DNA from: Bacteroides sp.
GTDB lineage: Bacteria > Bacteroidota > Bacteroidia > Bacteroidales > Bacteroidaceae
DNA length: 6,829 nt
Assembly: GCA_021204375.1 (NCBI GenBank)
Contig: JAJPZL010000181.1
Location: 1-6,829 of the forward strand
Direction: 5' to 3'
How positions within the stretch are numbered: position 1 is the stretch's first letter; every line of letters begins with the position of its first letter. The position numbers were made by a program, and so were the translations under genes. Positions 1 through 6,746 of the stretch are shown here, in pieces. The notes under the pieces are model-generated. The model saw only the letters and a program-made list of their open reading frames with translations. It was not told the DNA's origin and did not search any database.

Positions 1-3000
1 AGATCTATCTGTATCATATCCCTTCCGGTACTACCCGTTTCCTTTCCCATCCTCTTCAGGAGAGCATGGAAGCACTGATACAGATAGATTCCGTTACCTT
101 CTTTGCAGGAACACAATCGGGGATCCATAAACTGATAATGGGAGAAGGAAACCTGGAAAAGGCAGAAGAGGCTCCGCTCAGTTCATTGAAGATACCGGTA
201 CAGGCCCTCTATTTCGATCCCGATAAAAGAGTCTTGTACTTCGGAGGATACCATGCCGAATTTTATCTGTACCATCCGGATACCCGCTCCCTGACCCACC
301 TGAACGGAGTAATAGACAGCAAGGTTACAGCCATCCGCCCCTATACAGAAGATCAGTTACTCATAGCCACCGACGGAGCCGGGCTCTATCAGCTGGATAC
401 ATCGGAAAGAATATTCCGTCCCTATTCCGTAGGTAGTTCTCCGGAAGAAGAGCCCCTGAATAGAAATCATATCCGGGACATTTATATAGACGAAGATAAA
501 CGGATATGGCTCGCAAATTATCCCGTAGGGATCAGTATCCGGAATAATAATTACCCCTCTTATAAATGGTACCATGCTGTATCAGGAGTTACCGGCAACC
601 TGCCGGGTAACCAGGTAAACGGGATCTTACAGGACAGTGAAGGAGATTACTGGTTTGCAACCGATAACAGTATCGGGCTCCTGGAATATACTACCCATAC
701 CTGGCACTCCTTTCTCACCGCCACCCGGGAGGGAAATAACTCTTTTTACCACACCATTGAAGAGGTCAGACCGGGGATTTTCTGGATCGGAGGCCATTCG
801 GGAAGAGTCCACGAGATCGATAAAAGAACCGGCAGGGTAAGCTCTTTCACTCCCATTGAACAAGCGCAGGATCTCTCGGCTTCTCCCCATTGCATTCACG
901 CCATCTTTCGGGATAGCCGGGGAAAGGTATGGATCGGCGGAGAGAATGGCCTGGCCTGCACAGAGAAAGAGGGAGAATATAAATTTTACGGAACCATAAA
1001 GAATATCCGTAAAATAGCAGAGCAGGATAGCACCTACCTCTGGATAGGTACCCAGAACGGATTATACAGGTACGATCCTCTCCGGAACACAGCAGAGAAA
1101 ATGGAACTTCCATCCCCTATCGGTCATATCCACGACCTGGCAGGCGATAAAAACAGGCTTTACATAGGTATCGGTGACGGAGGGCTTCTTATTTACCACA
1201 CAGAAACCGGAGGATTTGAATTTTACAGAAAAGAGAACAGTAACCTGACGAGCGATCAGATCTATACCCTGATAGATACCGGACACGACTGCCTGTTGCT
1301 GAGTACCGGTAACGGGATCAGTTGTTTCAATAAAGAGAAAAAGAGTTTCAGTAACTGGGCAGCAGAGCAGGGATTACCTTCCGGACACTTTAACCCGGCC
1401 TCAGGCACACTCACCAATCAGAGTACCGTACTCATTGGTAGCTCCGAAGGAGCCATTGAGTTCAGCGACCATATTGAGATCCCCCAGCCAGGGCCCATCC
1501 GGCTATACTTAGAAAACCTTTCTCTCTATAATTACCAGGCAGAGCCGGGAGCTTCCCGTTCTCCTTTAAAGGTGAGTCTGGACGACACTAGGAACATTAC
1601 GCTGAAAGTCAGCCAGAATAACTTTACCATTCTCCTCTCTTCCATCAGCTACGACTGCCCGTCGGATATCCTGTATAGCTGGAACCTGGACGGATACTAC
1701 AACAGCTGGACAACGCCGGGTACAGAACGAAGCATCCAGTACACCAACCTGGACCTCGGTAAATACAAGCTCACCATCCGTGCTATCTCCAGCGAAGATT
1801 TCCGGACACTGGACGAAAGAACCCTTTCTATCCACATTCTCACTCCAATCTGGAAGCGCTGGTGGATGATCTTTCTCTATGTAGTAGCGGGCCTGTTTGC
1901 AGGGATCACCCTACTACGCGCCTACCTGCTACGGAAAGAGCGGAAAAGCTTAGAAGAGAAATTCCAGCTTGTAACCCGTTCCATTGAAGATATACGCACC
2001 CCGATCACTTTAGTAAAAGCCCCTTTGGACGATATTTTCCGGACAGAACAGCTTACAGCGGACGGAAAAGAGAAACTGGACCTGGCTATCCGGAATATTG
2101 ATATCCTGGTAAGACTGACCGATAACCTCTCCAGTTATAAAAAACACGGTGTTCTTTATACAGCCCCTTACATCCGCCAGTACGAGCTAAACGGTTTCCT
2201 GGAAAAGATGATTCATCTGTATGAACACACAGCCGTTTCTAAAAAAGTCTCCATCCTCTTTGAGCCCGATCAGAGTTTTATCAACGTATGGACAGACATT
2301 GAAAAATTAGAGATCCTTGTAAAGAACGTACTGGCCAATGCCTTTAAATATACCCCCGAAGGTGGAAAAATAGAAGTACTCTCTTACGGAGACAGTGACC
2401 ACTGGAACATTGAGATACGGGATACAGGCAGCGGCCTGCCGGGAAAAGAACACAAAACAGCTTTCCGGAAAACATTCGGCCTGAAAAACTCTTCCACCTA
2501 TACAGACAACTCCGACCTGAGTATTCTGATCATGAAAAAACTGGTTCCGATGCTCAAAGGTAAATATACCATCAGCAGCCGGCAACAGGAAGGAACCGTG
2601 GTAAAGATGACCTTCCAGCATGGATACAAACAGTTTAAAAAGAGTGATGTAGATATCCGCGATCAGAAAAACACCCCTAAGCAGGAGAAGGAGATCCCGG
2701 CCTGGTACTGGGAGGATGATCTTCCGGATATGGACTTAAAAACCATTCTGATCGTAGAAGAGAACGATGAGATACGGGTGTATCTCAAAAAAATACTGGA
2801 AAACGATTACAATGTACAGCTGGCAACCAATGCCCATACCGCACTGGATATTATCAAACTCAAAAAACCCAACCTCATCATTACCGAATACAACCTGACG
2901 GGCATGAGAGAGGACGAACTATGCGAAAAGCTTAAAACAGACCACAAGACCCTGGATATCCCGGTAATAATGACCACAACCGATAGCGACCCTTTCAAAG

Positions 3001-3212
3001 TAGAGGACAATATCCGTGCCGGCGTAGATGAACTTTATATCAAACCATACGACATGAACATGCTCAAACTCTCCGTGTCCAGGATCCTAATCAACCGCCA
3101 GATCATCCGGAACAAATACCTGAACGCCGATATGGAAAAGATCAACGCCTTCAATTTTAACTGTAAATCTGAAAAAGACATTAACTTCATTGTCAGGATC
3201 ATGAGATCATAG
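1..3212 (+). CDS. Hybrid two-component system sensor/kinase/receiver, 5'-partial, frameshifted at 3' end
   Basis: This is the sensor and signalling part of an HTCS regulator, a membrane-spanning protein that senses a ligand in the periplasm and acts as its own transcription factor. The frame is open back to base 3, so the gene begins outside the window; the ATG at 66 is an internal Met and is used here only for numbering. In order: regulator-propeller repeats (about residues 1-475, recurring cores such as KVWIGGENGL and YLWIGTQNGL), a Y_Y_Y domain (about 500-592), one membrane helix (about 600-622), a DHp-like helix, an ATPase-like domain with N758 and DTGSG at 786-790, and a receiver (about 891-1010). 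The phosphoacceptor His is Glu641 (IEDIRTP), the G2 box reads SDLSIL (816-821), and the receiver Asp is Glu941 (ITEYN), so phosphorelay is doubtful. T971 and K993 of the receiver are kept. The frame ends at TAG 3210-3212, just where the linker to the AraC domain should continue. Family identity is sure; sensed ligand and activity are unknown. Confidence 0.93.
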   Translation, partial: IYLYHIPSGTTRFLSHPLQESMEALIQIDSVTFFAGTQSGIHKLIMGEGNLEKAEEAPLSSLKIPVQALYFDPDKRVLYFGGYHAEFYLYHPDTRSLTHLNGVIDSKVTAIRPYTEDQLLIATDGAGLYQLDTSERIFRPYSVGSSPEEEPLNRNHIRDIYIDEDKRIWLANYPVGISIRNNNYPSYKWYHAVSGVTGNLPGNQVNGILQDSEGDYWFATDNSIGLLEYTTHTWHSFLTATREGNNSFYHTIEEVRPGIFWIGGHSGRVHEIDKRTGRVSSFTPIEQAQDLSASPHCIHAIFRDSRGKVWIGGENGLACTEKEGEYKFYGTIKNIRKIAEQDSTYLWIGTQNGLYRYDPLRNTAEKMELPSPIGHIHDLAGDKNRLYIGIGDGGLLIYHTETGGFEFYRKENSNLTSDQIYTLIDTGHDCLLLSTGNGISCFNKEKKSFSNWAAEQGLPSGHFNPASGTLTNQSTVLIGSSEGAIEFSDHIEIPQPGPIRLYLENLSLYNYQAEPGASRSPLKVSLDDTRNITLKVSQNNFTILLSSISYDCPSDILYSWNLDGYYNSWTTPGTERSIQYTNLDLGKYKLTIRAISSEDFRTLDERTLSIHILTPIWKRWWMIFLYVVAGLFAGITLLRAYLLRKERKSLEEKFQLVTRSIEDIRTPITLVKAPLDDIFRTEQLTADGKEKLDLAIRNIDILVRLTDNLSSYKKHGVLYTAPYIRQYELNGFLEKMIHLYEHTAVSKKVSILFEPDQSFINVWTDIEKLEILVKNVLANAFKYTPEGGKIEVLSYGDSDHWNIEIRDTGSGLPGKEHKTAFRKTFGLKNSSTYTDNSDLSILIMKKLVPMLKGKYTISSRQQEGTVVKMTFQHGYKQFKKSDVDIRDQKNTPKQEKEIPAWYWEDDLPDMDLKTILIVEENDEIRVYLKKILENDYNVQLATNAHTALDIIKLKKPNLIITEYNLTGMREDELCEKLKTDHKTLDIPVIMTTTDSDPFKVEDNIRAGVDELYIKPYDMNMLKLSVSRILINRQIIRNKYLNADMEKINAFNFNCKSEKDINFIVRIMRS

Positions 3213-3520
3213 AAAAAAACATAGAAGATACGGAATTTACCGTAGATACCCTGTGTGGTCACCTCCACATGAGTCGTACCACTTTCTATAACAAGCTGAA
3301 AGAGGTAACGGATAATCCTCCCAAAGAGATTATCAGGATCGTCAAACTACAACGGGCCGCCCAGTTACTAAAAGACGGACGACTGAACGTAACTGAAGTA
3401 GCTGATAAGGTAGGCTTTAACGACTCCAAATATTTCAGGGTGGTTTTCAAGAACAATTTTGGAATGACACCCAAAGATTATATCGCCAAATACAGAAATC
3501 AACAACCCAATATCACATGA
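3203..3520 (+). pseudogene. Detached AraC-type DNA-binding domain of the HTCS
   Basis: In frame 2 the sequence reads EIIEKNIEDTEFTVDTLCGH and on through an AraC/XylS double helix-turn-helix: first helix pair around MSRTTFYNKLKEV, second around VTEVADKVGFNDSKYFRVVF, ending near the TGA at 3518-3520. This is the usual C-terminal output domain of an HTCS. The preceding frame would flow into it if one base were added after 3203 (ATG-GAG-ATC in place of ATGAGATC); the upstream TAA at 3182-3184 and the TAG at 3210-3212 confine the lesion to 3185-3209. The first ATG in this frame (3269) lies inside the first helix-turn-helix, and no start lies between it and the TAA, so independent translation of a complete domain looks unlikely. 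The open stretch formally begins at 3185. The stop overlaps the next gene by 4 bases. Domain assignment is certain; whether the lesion is biological or an assembly indel cannot be told from here. Confidence 0.9.
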
Positions 3521-4071
3521 GCAACTATGTACAATTATTCGGTATCTTTTTCCGGATCGGTATCTTTACCATCGGTGGAGGCTATGCCATGGTACCGATT
3601 ATTGAGAACGAAATGGTAACCAAACGGGGATGGCTTACCAAAGAAGAATTTATTGATATCCTGGCCGTAGCCCAGTCGGCCCCCGGAATCCTGGCCATCA
3701 ACATGTCTATCTTTGTCGGTTACAAACTCCGGGGAGTAAAAGGTTCCCTGGTATCAGCCTTCGGCACCGCCCTTCCCTCTTTCCTGATCATTCTGGCCAT
3801 TGCCATGTTCTTCAGTTCGTTTAAAGACAACCCTCAGGTAGAAAAAGTATTCAAAGGCATCCGTCCGGGTGTAGTAGCACTTATTGCCGCCCCCGTATTC
3901 AACTTAGGCAGGTCGGCAAAGATCAACCTCCACAATCTATGGATCCCCGTAGTATCCGCCCTGCTTATCTGGTTACTGGGCGTCTCTCCCATCTGGATCA
4001 TCATTATCGTAGGTACCGGAGGCTATTTTTACGAAAAATATAAAACAAACAAACAGAATAGCGCACAATGA
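3517..4071 (+). CDS. CHR-family chromate transporter, first short subunit (N-type partner)
   Basis: This is a 184-residue inner-membrane protein of the chromate ion transporter (CHR) family, in the short single-domain form that occurs as adjacent pairs, as in Bacillus subtilis YwrA/YwrB. The family exports chromate, probably as a sulfate-like oxyanion; a natural substrate other than chromate is possible in a gut-type anaerobe. Visible family marks are the N-terminal FRIGIFTIGGGYAMVPII (12-29), the QSAPGILAIN loop (53-62; most CHR domains have PGP here, this one PGI at 56-58), VGYKLRGVKGS (67-77), LPSF (86-89) and GIRPGVVALI (114-123). Several hydrophobic helices follow to about residue 172, and the tail is basic and polar. 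The ATG at 3517 overlaps the stop of the AraC fragment as ATGA, indicating translational coupling to the regulator gene and no promoter of its own. Family call is firm, substrate inferred. Confidence 0.93.
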   Translation: MSNYVQLFGIFFRIGIFTIGGGYAMVPIIENEMVTKRGWLTKEEFIDILAVAQSAPGILAINMSIFVGYKLRGVKGSLVSAFGTALPSFLIILAIAMFFSSFKDNPQVEKVFKGIRPGVVALIAAPVFNLGRSAKINLHNLWIPVVSALLIWLLGVSPIWIIIIVGTGGYFYEKYKTNKQNSAQ

Positions 4072-4616
4072 TCTACTTACAACTCTTTTATTCGTTCTTT
4101 AAGATCGGACTCTTTGGCTTTGGCGGAGGCTACGCCATGCTCTCCATGATACAGGCCGAAGTAGTAACCAGACACAACTGGATCACCGCACAGGAGTTTA
4201 CCGATATCGTCGCCATTAGTCAGATGACACCGGGGCCTATCGGTATCAATGCCGCCACCTATATAGGATATACCTCTACACAAAGCATCCTGGGATCTGC
4301 CTTTGCCACCTTCGCCCTGGTACTCCCCTCCTTTATTATTATGCTGACCATCTGTAAATACTTTCTTCGTTTTCAGAAGCATCCGGCCGTAGAAGCCGTC
4401 TTTTCCGGGCTGCGTCCTGCCGTTATCGGGCTCATAGCCTCGGCCGCCCTCATCCTGATGGATAAGGAGAACTTTGGTTCTCCCACCGAAGATCTTTTTA
4501 CTTTTATAGTAAGCATTCTCATTTTTGCGGTGGTATTTATTGCTACTTTTAAATATAAACAAAGCCACATCCTGATGATCCTGTTGGCCGGGCTGGCCGG
4601 ATTCCTGATCTATTGA
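4068..4616 (+). CDS. CHR-family chromate transporter, second short subunit (C-type partner)
   Basis: This 182-residue inner-membrane protein is the second short CHR-domain protein and is expected to form an antiparallel heteromeric transporter with the product of the preceding gene. It carries FKIGLFGFGGGYAMLSMI (11-28), the canonical QMTPGPIGIN motif (52-61, with the full PGP that its partner lacks), YIGYTS (65-70), LPSF (86-89) and GLRPAVIGLIAS (114-125), followed by hydrophobic helices up to the C-terminus ending FLIY. Both CHR proteins have the same domain at the same length, consistent with tandem duplication. The start overlaps the upstream stop by 4 bases (ATGA), so the pair is translationally coupled. 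Downstream, within 10 bases of the stop, begins the hairpin cluster at 4620. Family assignment is firm; that it moves chromate rather than another oxyanion is inference. Confidence 0.93.
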   Translation: MIYLQLFYSFFKIGLFGFGGGYAMLSMIQAEVVTRHNWITAQEFTDIVAISQMTPGPIGINAATYIGYTSTQSILGSAFATFALVLPSFIIMLTICKYFLRFQKHPAVEAVFSGLRPAVIGLIASAALILMDKENFGSPTEDLFTFIVSILIFAVVFIATFKYKQSHILMILLAGLAGFLIY

Positions 4617-4619
4617 TCA

Positions 4620-4697
4620 GGAGAGAGGGAACGTACTCTCCGGAATAGGATCAAAAAACTAAAAAAACAGCCGGAGAGTTAAAATATTCTCTCCGGC
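4620..4697 (+). repeat. Four-segment set of mutually exclusive hairpins after the CHR operon
   Basis: Four segments of one motif lie in 78 bases: GGAGAG (4620-4625), CTCTCCGG (4636-4643), CCGGAGAG (4671-4678, within the 9-base arm 4670-4678) and CTCTCCGG (4689-4696, arm 4689-4697). Segment 1 can pair with 2 (6 bp), 2 with 3 (8 bp, long loop), and 3 with 4 (9 bp, 10-base loop), so the hairpins compete in the way attenuator segments do. On the plus strand the 3:4 hairpin is not followed by a T-tract, so it may act as an RNA 3'-end stabiliser or partial terminator for the CHR operon. A leader role for the small gene at 4745 is possible but not shown. Confidence 0.6.
4653..4697 (-). terminator. 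Rho-independent terminator for minus-strand transcription
   Basis: Read on the minus strand, the 9-bp stem GCCGGAGAG/CTCTCCGGC (4689-4697 with 4670-4678, 10-base AT-rich loop) is followed after two bases by a run of seven T (complement of 4661-4667) and then six more (complement of 4653-4658). This is a textbook intrinsic terminator. The only minus-strand gene that could use it is the dehydratase, whose stop is about 300 bases upstream at 5000-5002; no better terminator was seen in the 16 bases between that stop and the convergent small gene. Confidence 0.7.
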
Positions 4698-4714
4698 CAA
4701 ACGTTAGGAAAAAC

Positions 4715-4733
4715 AACAGAGACAAACTCTGTT
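4715..4733 (+). promoter_or_regulatory. Hairpin just upstream of the small membrane protein start
   Basis: A perfect 7-bp inverted repeat, AACAGAG (4715-4721) and CTCTGTT (4727-4733) around an ACAAA loop, ends 11 bases before the ATG at 4745. Its place in the likely 5' leader suggests an effect on translation or RNA stability; the weak T content after it (ACTTTAT) argues against a strong terminator. No TAnnTTTG promoter box was found between 4617 and 4744 on the plus strand, so the small gene may depend on read-through from the CHR operon. Confidence 0.4.
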
Positions 4734-4744
4734 ACTTTATAAAG

Positions 4745-4983
4745 ATGCAACTTATACATATATCCCTTATAGCGCTCTTTGCCCTGGCGGTTAATATTCC
4801 GTTGGGGTACCACAGGCAACGTTACCGCAAAATGACCTGGAGGTGGTGGATCCTAATACATGCCTCCCTCTTACTATTCCTCTGCGGATATGGCTGAATA
4901 CACCTGCGGTATGTATTCCTCTTTTTATCGGAATGGCCATAGCCGGGCAGTTTATCGGTTCCGAATGGACAGCCAAAAAGTAG
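4745..4983 (+). pseudogene. Small multi-pass membrane protein of unknown function, frameshifted
   Basis: From ATG 4745 one frame encodes 50 residues, starting MQLIHISLIALFALAVNIPL, and stops at TGA 4895-4897. A second frame, joined from about 4867, continues with PLTIPLRIWLNTPAVCIPLF and ends GSEWTAKK at TAG 4981-4983. Read together they give a coherent protein of about 80 residues: a first membrane helix (about 3-22), a basic stretch YHRQRYRK, a second hydrophobic segment from WWILIH, and a third (IPLFIGMAIAGQFIG). The lesion sits in TCCCTC; loss of one 4-base unit from TCCCTCCCTC, or of one base, would both restore the frame. The pattern IPLGY, basic loop, IH, LR and AGQ resembles conserved small uncharacterised membrane proteins I recall only loosely, so no function is proposed. 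It follows the CHR pair on the same strand and converges with the dehydratase. The joined reading is well supported; whether the break is biological is open. Confidence 0.7.
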
Positions 4984-4999
4984 CCCAACCTGCCATCCG

Positions 5000-6724
5000 T
5001 CAATCCTTATTCTCCATATACCCTCCCCTCATCGGTGAAACCGAATTCCGGGTGTAGATACTCAAGATCCCGTTTGTATACCGGGAAGGTGGCTTTACCC
5101 ACCGGGTGCGACGCTCTGCCAGTATTTCCTCTATCTTCTGCGGCTCTTTCTCTTCTCCCTGTACACCTACTATATCCAACCGCCGGGCAGGAATATCAAT
5201 CCGGATCAGGTCACCCTCTTCTACCAGGGCAATAGGACCTCCCTCACTTGCCTCCGGCGAGACATGCCCAATAGCGGGTCCGCGGGTTGCTCCCGAAAAC
5301 CGGCCATCCGTGATCAGGGCAACCGACTCCACCAATACCGGATCGGAAGCAATAGCTTCCGTAGTATAAAACATCTCAGGCATACCACTCCCTTTTGGGC
5401 CTTCGTACCGGATAAACACAGCGTCTCCCGGCTCTACCCCCTGGTGAAGAACCGCCTGCAAAGCATCCTCTTCCCGGTTAAAAATCCTGGCTTTTAAGGT
5501 AACCTGCCTCAGTCGGGGAGAGACCGCTGAATGCTTCACCACAGCTCCTTGCGGAGTCAGGTTCCCTTTTAATACAGCAATAGCTCCCTCTTTCTGAAGG
5601 GGATTATCCAACGGCCGGATAATATTCTCTTTTTTCACTCCCCGCGGAACCAGATAGCTATAACATTTCTCATAAAAACCAGTTCTGCGAAGCTCTTCCA
5701 GGTTCTCACCTACCGTCTTCCCGGTAACAGTCAATGCGTCTAGATGAAGAAATTCCCGGATCTCCTCCATAATAGCCGGTACTCCTCCCGCATACCAGAA
5801 GTACTCTCCCGGCCAGTACCCGCTGGGGCGTATATTGAGCAAGTAAGGGATCCGGCGGTGGATGGCATCAAACAGTTCCGGAGACAACTCCAGCCCTGCT
5901 TCGTGGGCAATAGCAGGCAGATGTAGCAAGCTGTTGCTGGATCCGGCAATAGCCGCATGCACCATTATAGCATTTTCAAAAGCCTCATCTGTCAGAATGT
6001 TGGAAGGCCTAATCCCTTCAGACGCCAGCTCAACCGCCCTTACCCAGGCACGGGCAGCAGCCAGTTCCAGTTCACCCGTATGCGAAGGGATCAAGGCCGT
6101 TCCCGGTAAAGCCAGCCCCAGCGCTTCGGCCATTACCTGCATGGTAGAGGCAGTTCCTATAAAGGAGCAGGCATCACAAGCAGGGCAAGCCTTCCTTTTA
6201 TAGTGAGTAAGCTGGTTTTCGGAGATCTCTCCCCGGGCACGCATCACACTGTAAGTACCGATCTGTTCCAAAGTCAATAGATTGGGGCCCGCCTTCATAA
6301 TCCCTCCCGGCACAAATACAGCAGGCATATCCAGCCGGGCAATTGCCATCAGATGGGCAGGAGCAGATTTATCACAGCTCGAAATAAATACGCCGGCATC
6401 AAAGGGAGTCGCCCTTACATGGATCTCGATCATGGCCGCCATTATTTCCCGCGATACCAGCGAATAGTTCATTCCATCGTGTCCCTGCGCTTCTCCGTCA
6501 CAAATATCCGTCACATAATAATTAGCAGCAAATCCTCCTTTTTCATAAATTGCCTGGTCTGCTTCTCTCACCAGACGGTCAAGATGGGCACTCCCGGGAT
6601 GACTGTGTCCGTAACTGCTTTCCACAATGATCTGCGGCTTCTCCAGATCTTCGACCTTCCAGCCACTTCCCAGACGCAACGAATCAAGTTCGGGAGCTGA
6701 TTTTCTTAACTGCTGACTTTTCAT
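5000..6724 (-). CDS. IlvD/Edd-family dehydratase, probably a sugar-acid dehydratase
   Basis: This intact 574-residue cytoplasmic enzyme belongs to the Fe-S dehydratase family of dihydroxy-acid dehydratase (IlvD), phosphogluconate dehydratase (Edd) and aldonate dehydratases, which remove water from a 2,3-dihydroxy acid to give a 2-keto acid. Family motifs are C75-DGEAQGHDGM, C117-DK (K119 is the lysine carbamylated in relatives), ACPACDACSF (C180, C183, C186), EGPKGSGMPEM (441-451) and TDGRFSG with the likely catalytic S477. The first cluster cysteine of IlvD (PCN) is replaced by PGS (43-45), while VHAAIAGSSNSLLHLPAIAH (255-274) and the AGGVP block (312-316) resemble the xylonate dehydratases YjhG/YagF, which as I recall them also lack that cysteine. 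A sugar-acid role is therefore favoured over branched-chain amino acid synthesis; the substrate is not known. An in-frame TAA six bases before the ATG fixes the start at 6724. The gene stands alone on its strand in this window. Confidence 0.93.
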   Translation of the reverse strand: MKSQQLRKSAPELDSLRLGSGWKVEDLEKPQIIVESSYGHSHPGSAHLDRLVREADQAIYEKGGFAANYYVTDICDGEAQGHDGMNYSLVSREIMAAMIEIHVRATPFDAGVFISSCDKSAPAHLMAIARLDMPAVFVPGGIMKAGPNLLTLEQIGTYSVMRARGEISENQLTHYKRKACPACDACSFIGTASTMQVMAEALGLALPGTALIPSHTGELELAAARAWVRAVELASEGIRPSNILTDEAFENAIMVHAAIAGSSNSLLHLPAIAHEAGLELSPELFDAIHRRIPYLLNIRPSGYWPGEYFWYAGGVPAIMEEIREFLHLDALTVTGKTVGENLEELRRTGFYEKCYSYLVPRGVKKENIIRPLDNPLQKEGAIAVLKGNLTPQGAVVKHSAVSPRLRQVTLKARIFNREEDALQAVLHQGVEPGDAVFIRYEGPKGSGMPEMFYTTEAIASDPVLVESVALITDGRFSGATRGPAIGHVSPEASEGGPIALVEEGDLIRIDIPARRLDIVGVQGEEKEPQKIEEILAERRTRWVKPPSRYTNGILSIYTRNSVSPMRGGYMENKD

Positions 6725-6746
6725 GCCTTACTGTTTAATGGTTTCT

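Noticed and set aside
66..128. ATG at 66 as the true start of the HTCS gene
   Set aside because: The frame stays open to base 3 with propeller-like sequence (IYLYHIPSGTTRF), and the propeller has fewer blades than a full HTCS sensor, so the start lies upstream of the window.
3204..3220. Programmed -1 frameshifting at the A7 run (3213-3219) to join sensor and AraC domain
   Set aside because: The zero-frame stop TAG at 3210-3212 comes before the A-run, and codons 3204-3209 (AGA TCA) do not form a slippery heptamer, so ribosomes would not reach the run in the old frame.
3035..3268. Minus-strand 77-residue frame across the HTCS break
   Set aside because: It lies opposite the receiver end and AraC linker, both of which are coherent on the plus strand; no motif or promoter supports it.
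4077..4568. 163-residue minus-strand open frame opposite the second CHR gene
   Set aside because: It is antisense to a clear CHR gene and its translation (rich in G, K and R, no recognisable motif) looks like a shadow of the coding strand.
5032..5044. TCGGT-GAA-ACCGA hairpin as terminator of the small gene
   Set aside because: Only 5 bp with no T-tract, and it lies inside the dehydratase coding region.
6353..6700. 115-residue plus-strand open frame opposite the dehydratase
   Set aside because: The minus strand carries unmistakable IlvD/Edd motifs here; the plus frame shows no domain or start signal.
5000..6724. Calling the dehydratase ilvD
   Set aside because: The first cluster cysteine is absent, the sequence blocks look closer to YjhG/YagF, and no branched-chain amino acid genes adjoin it.
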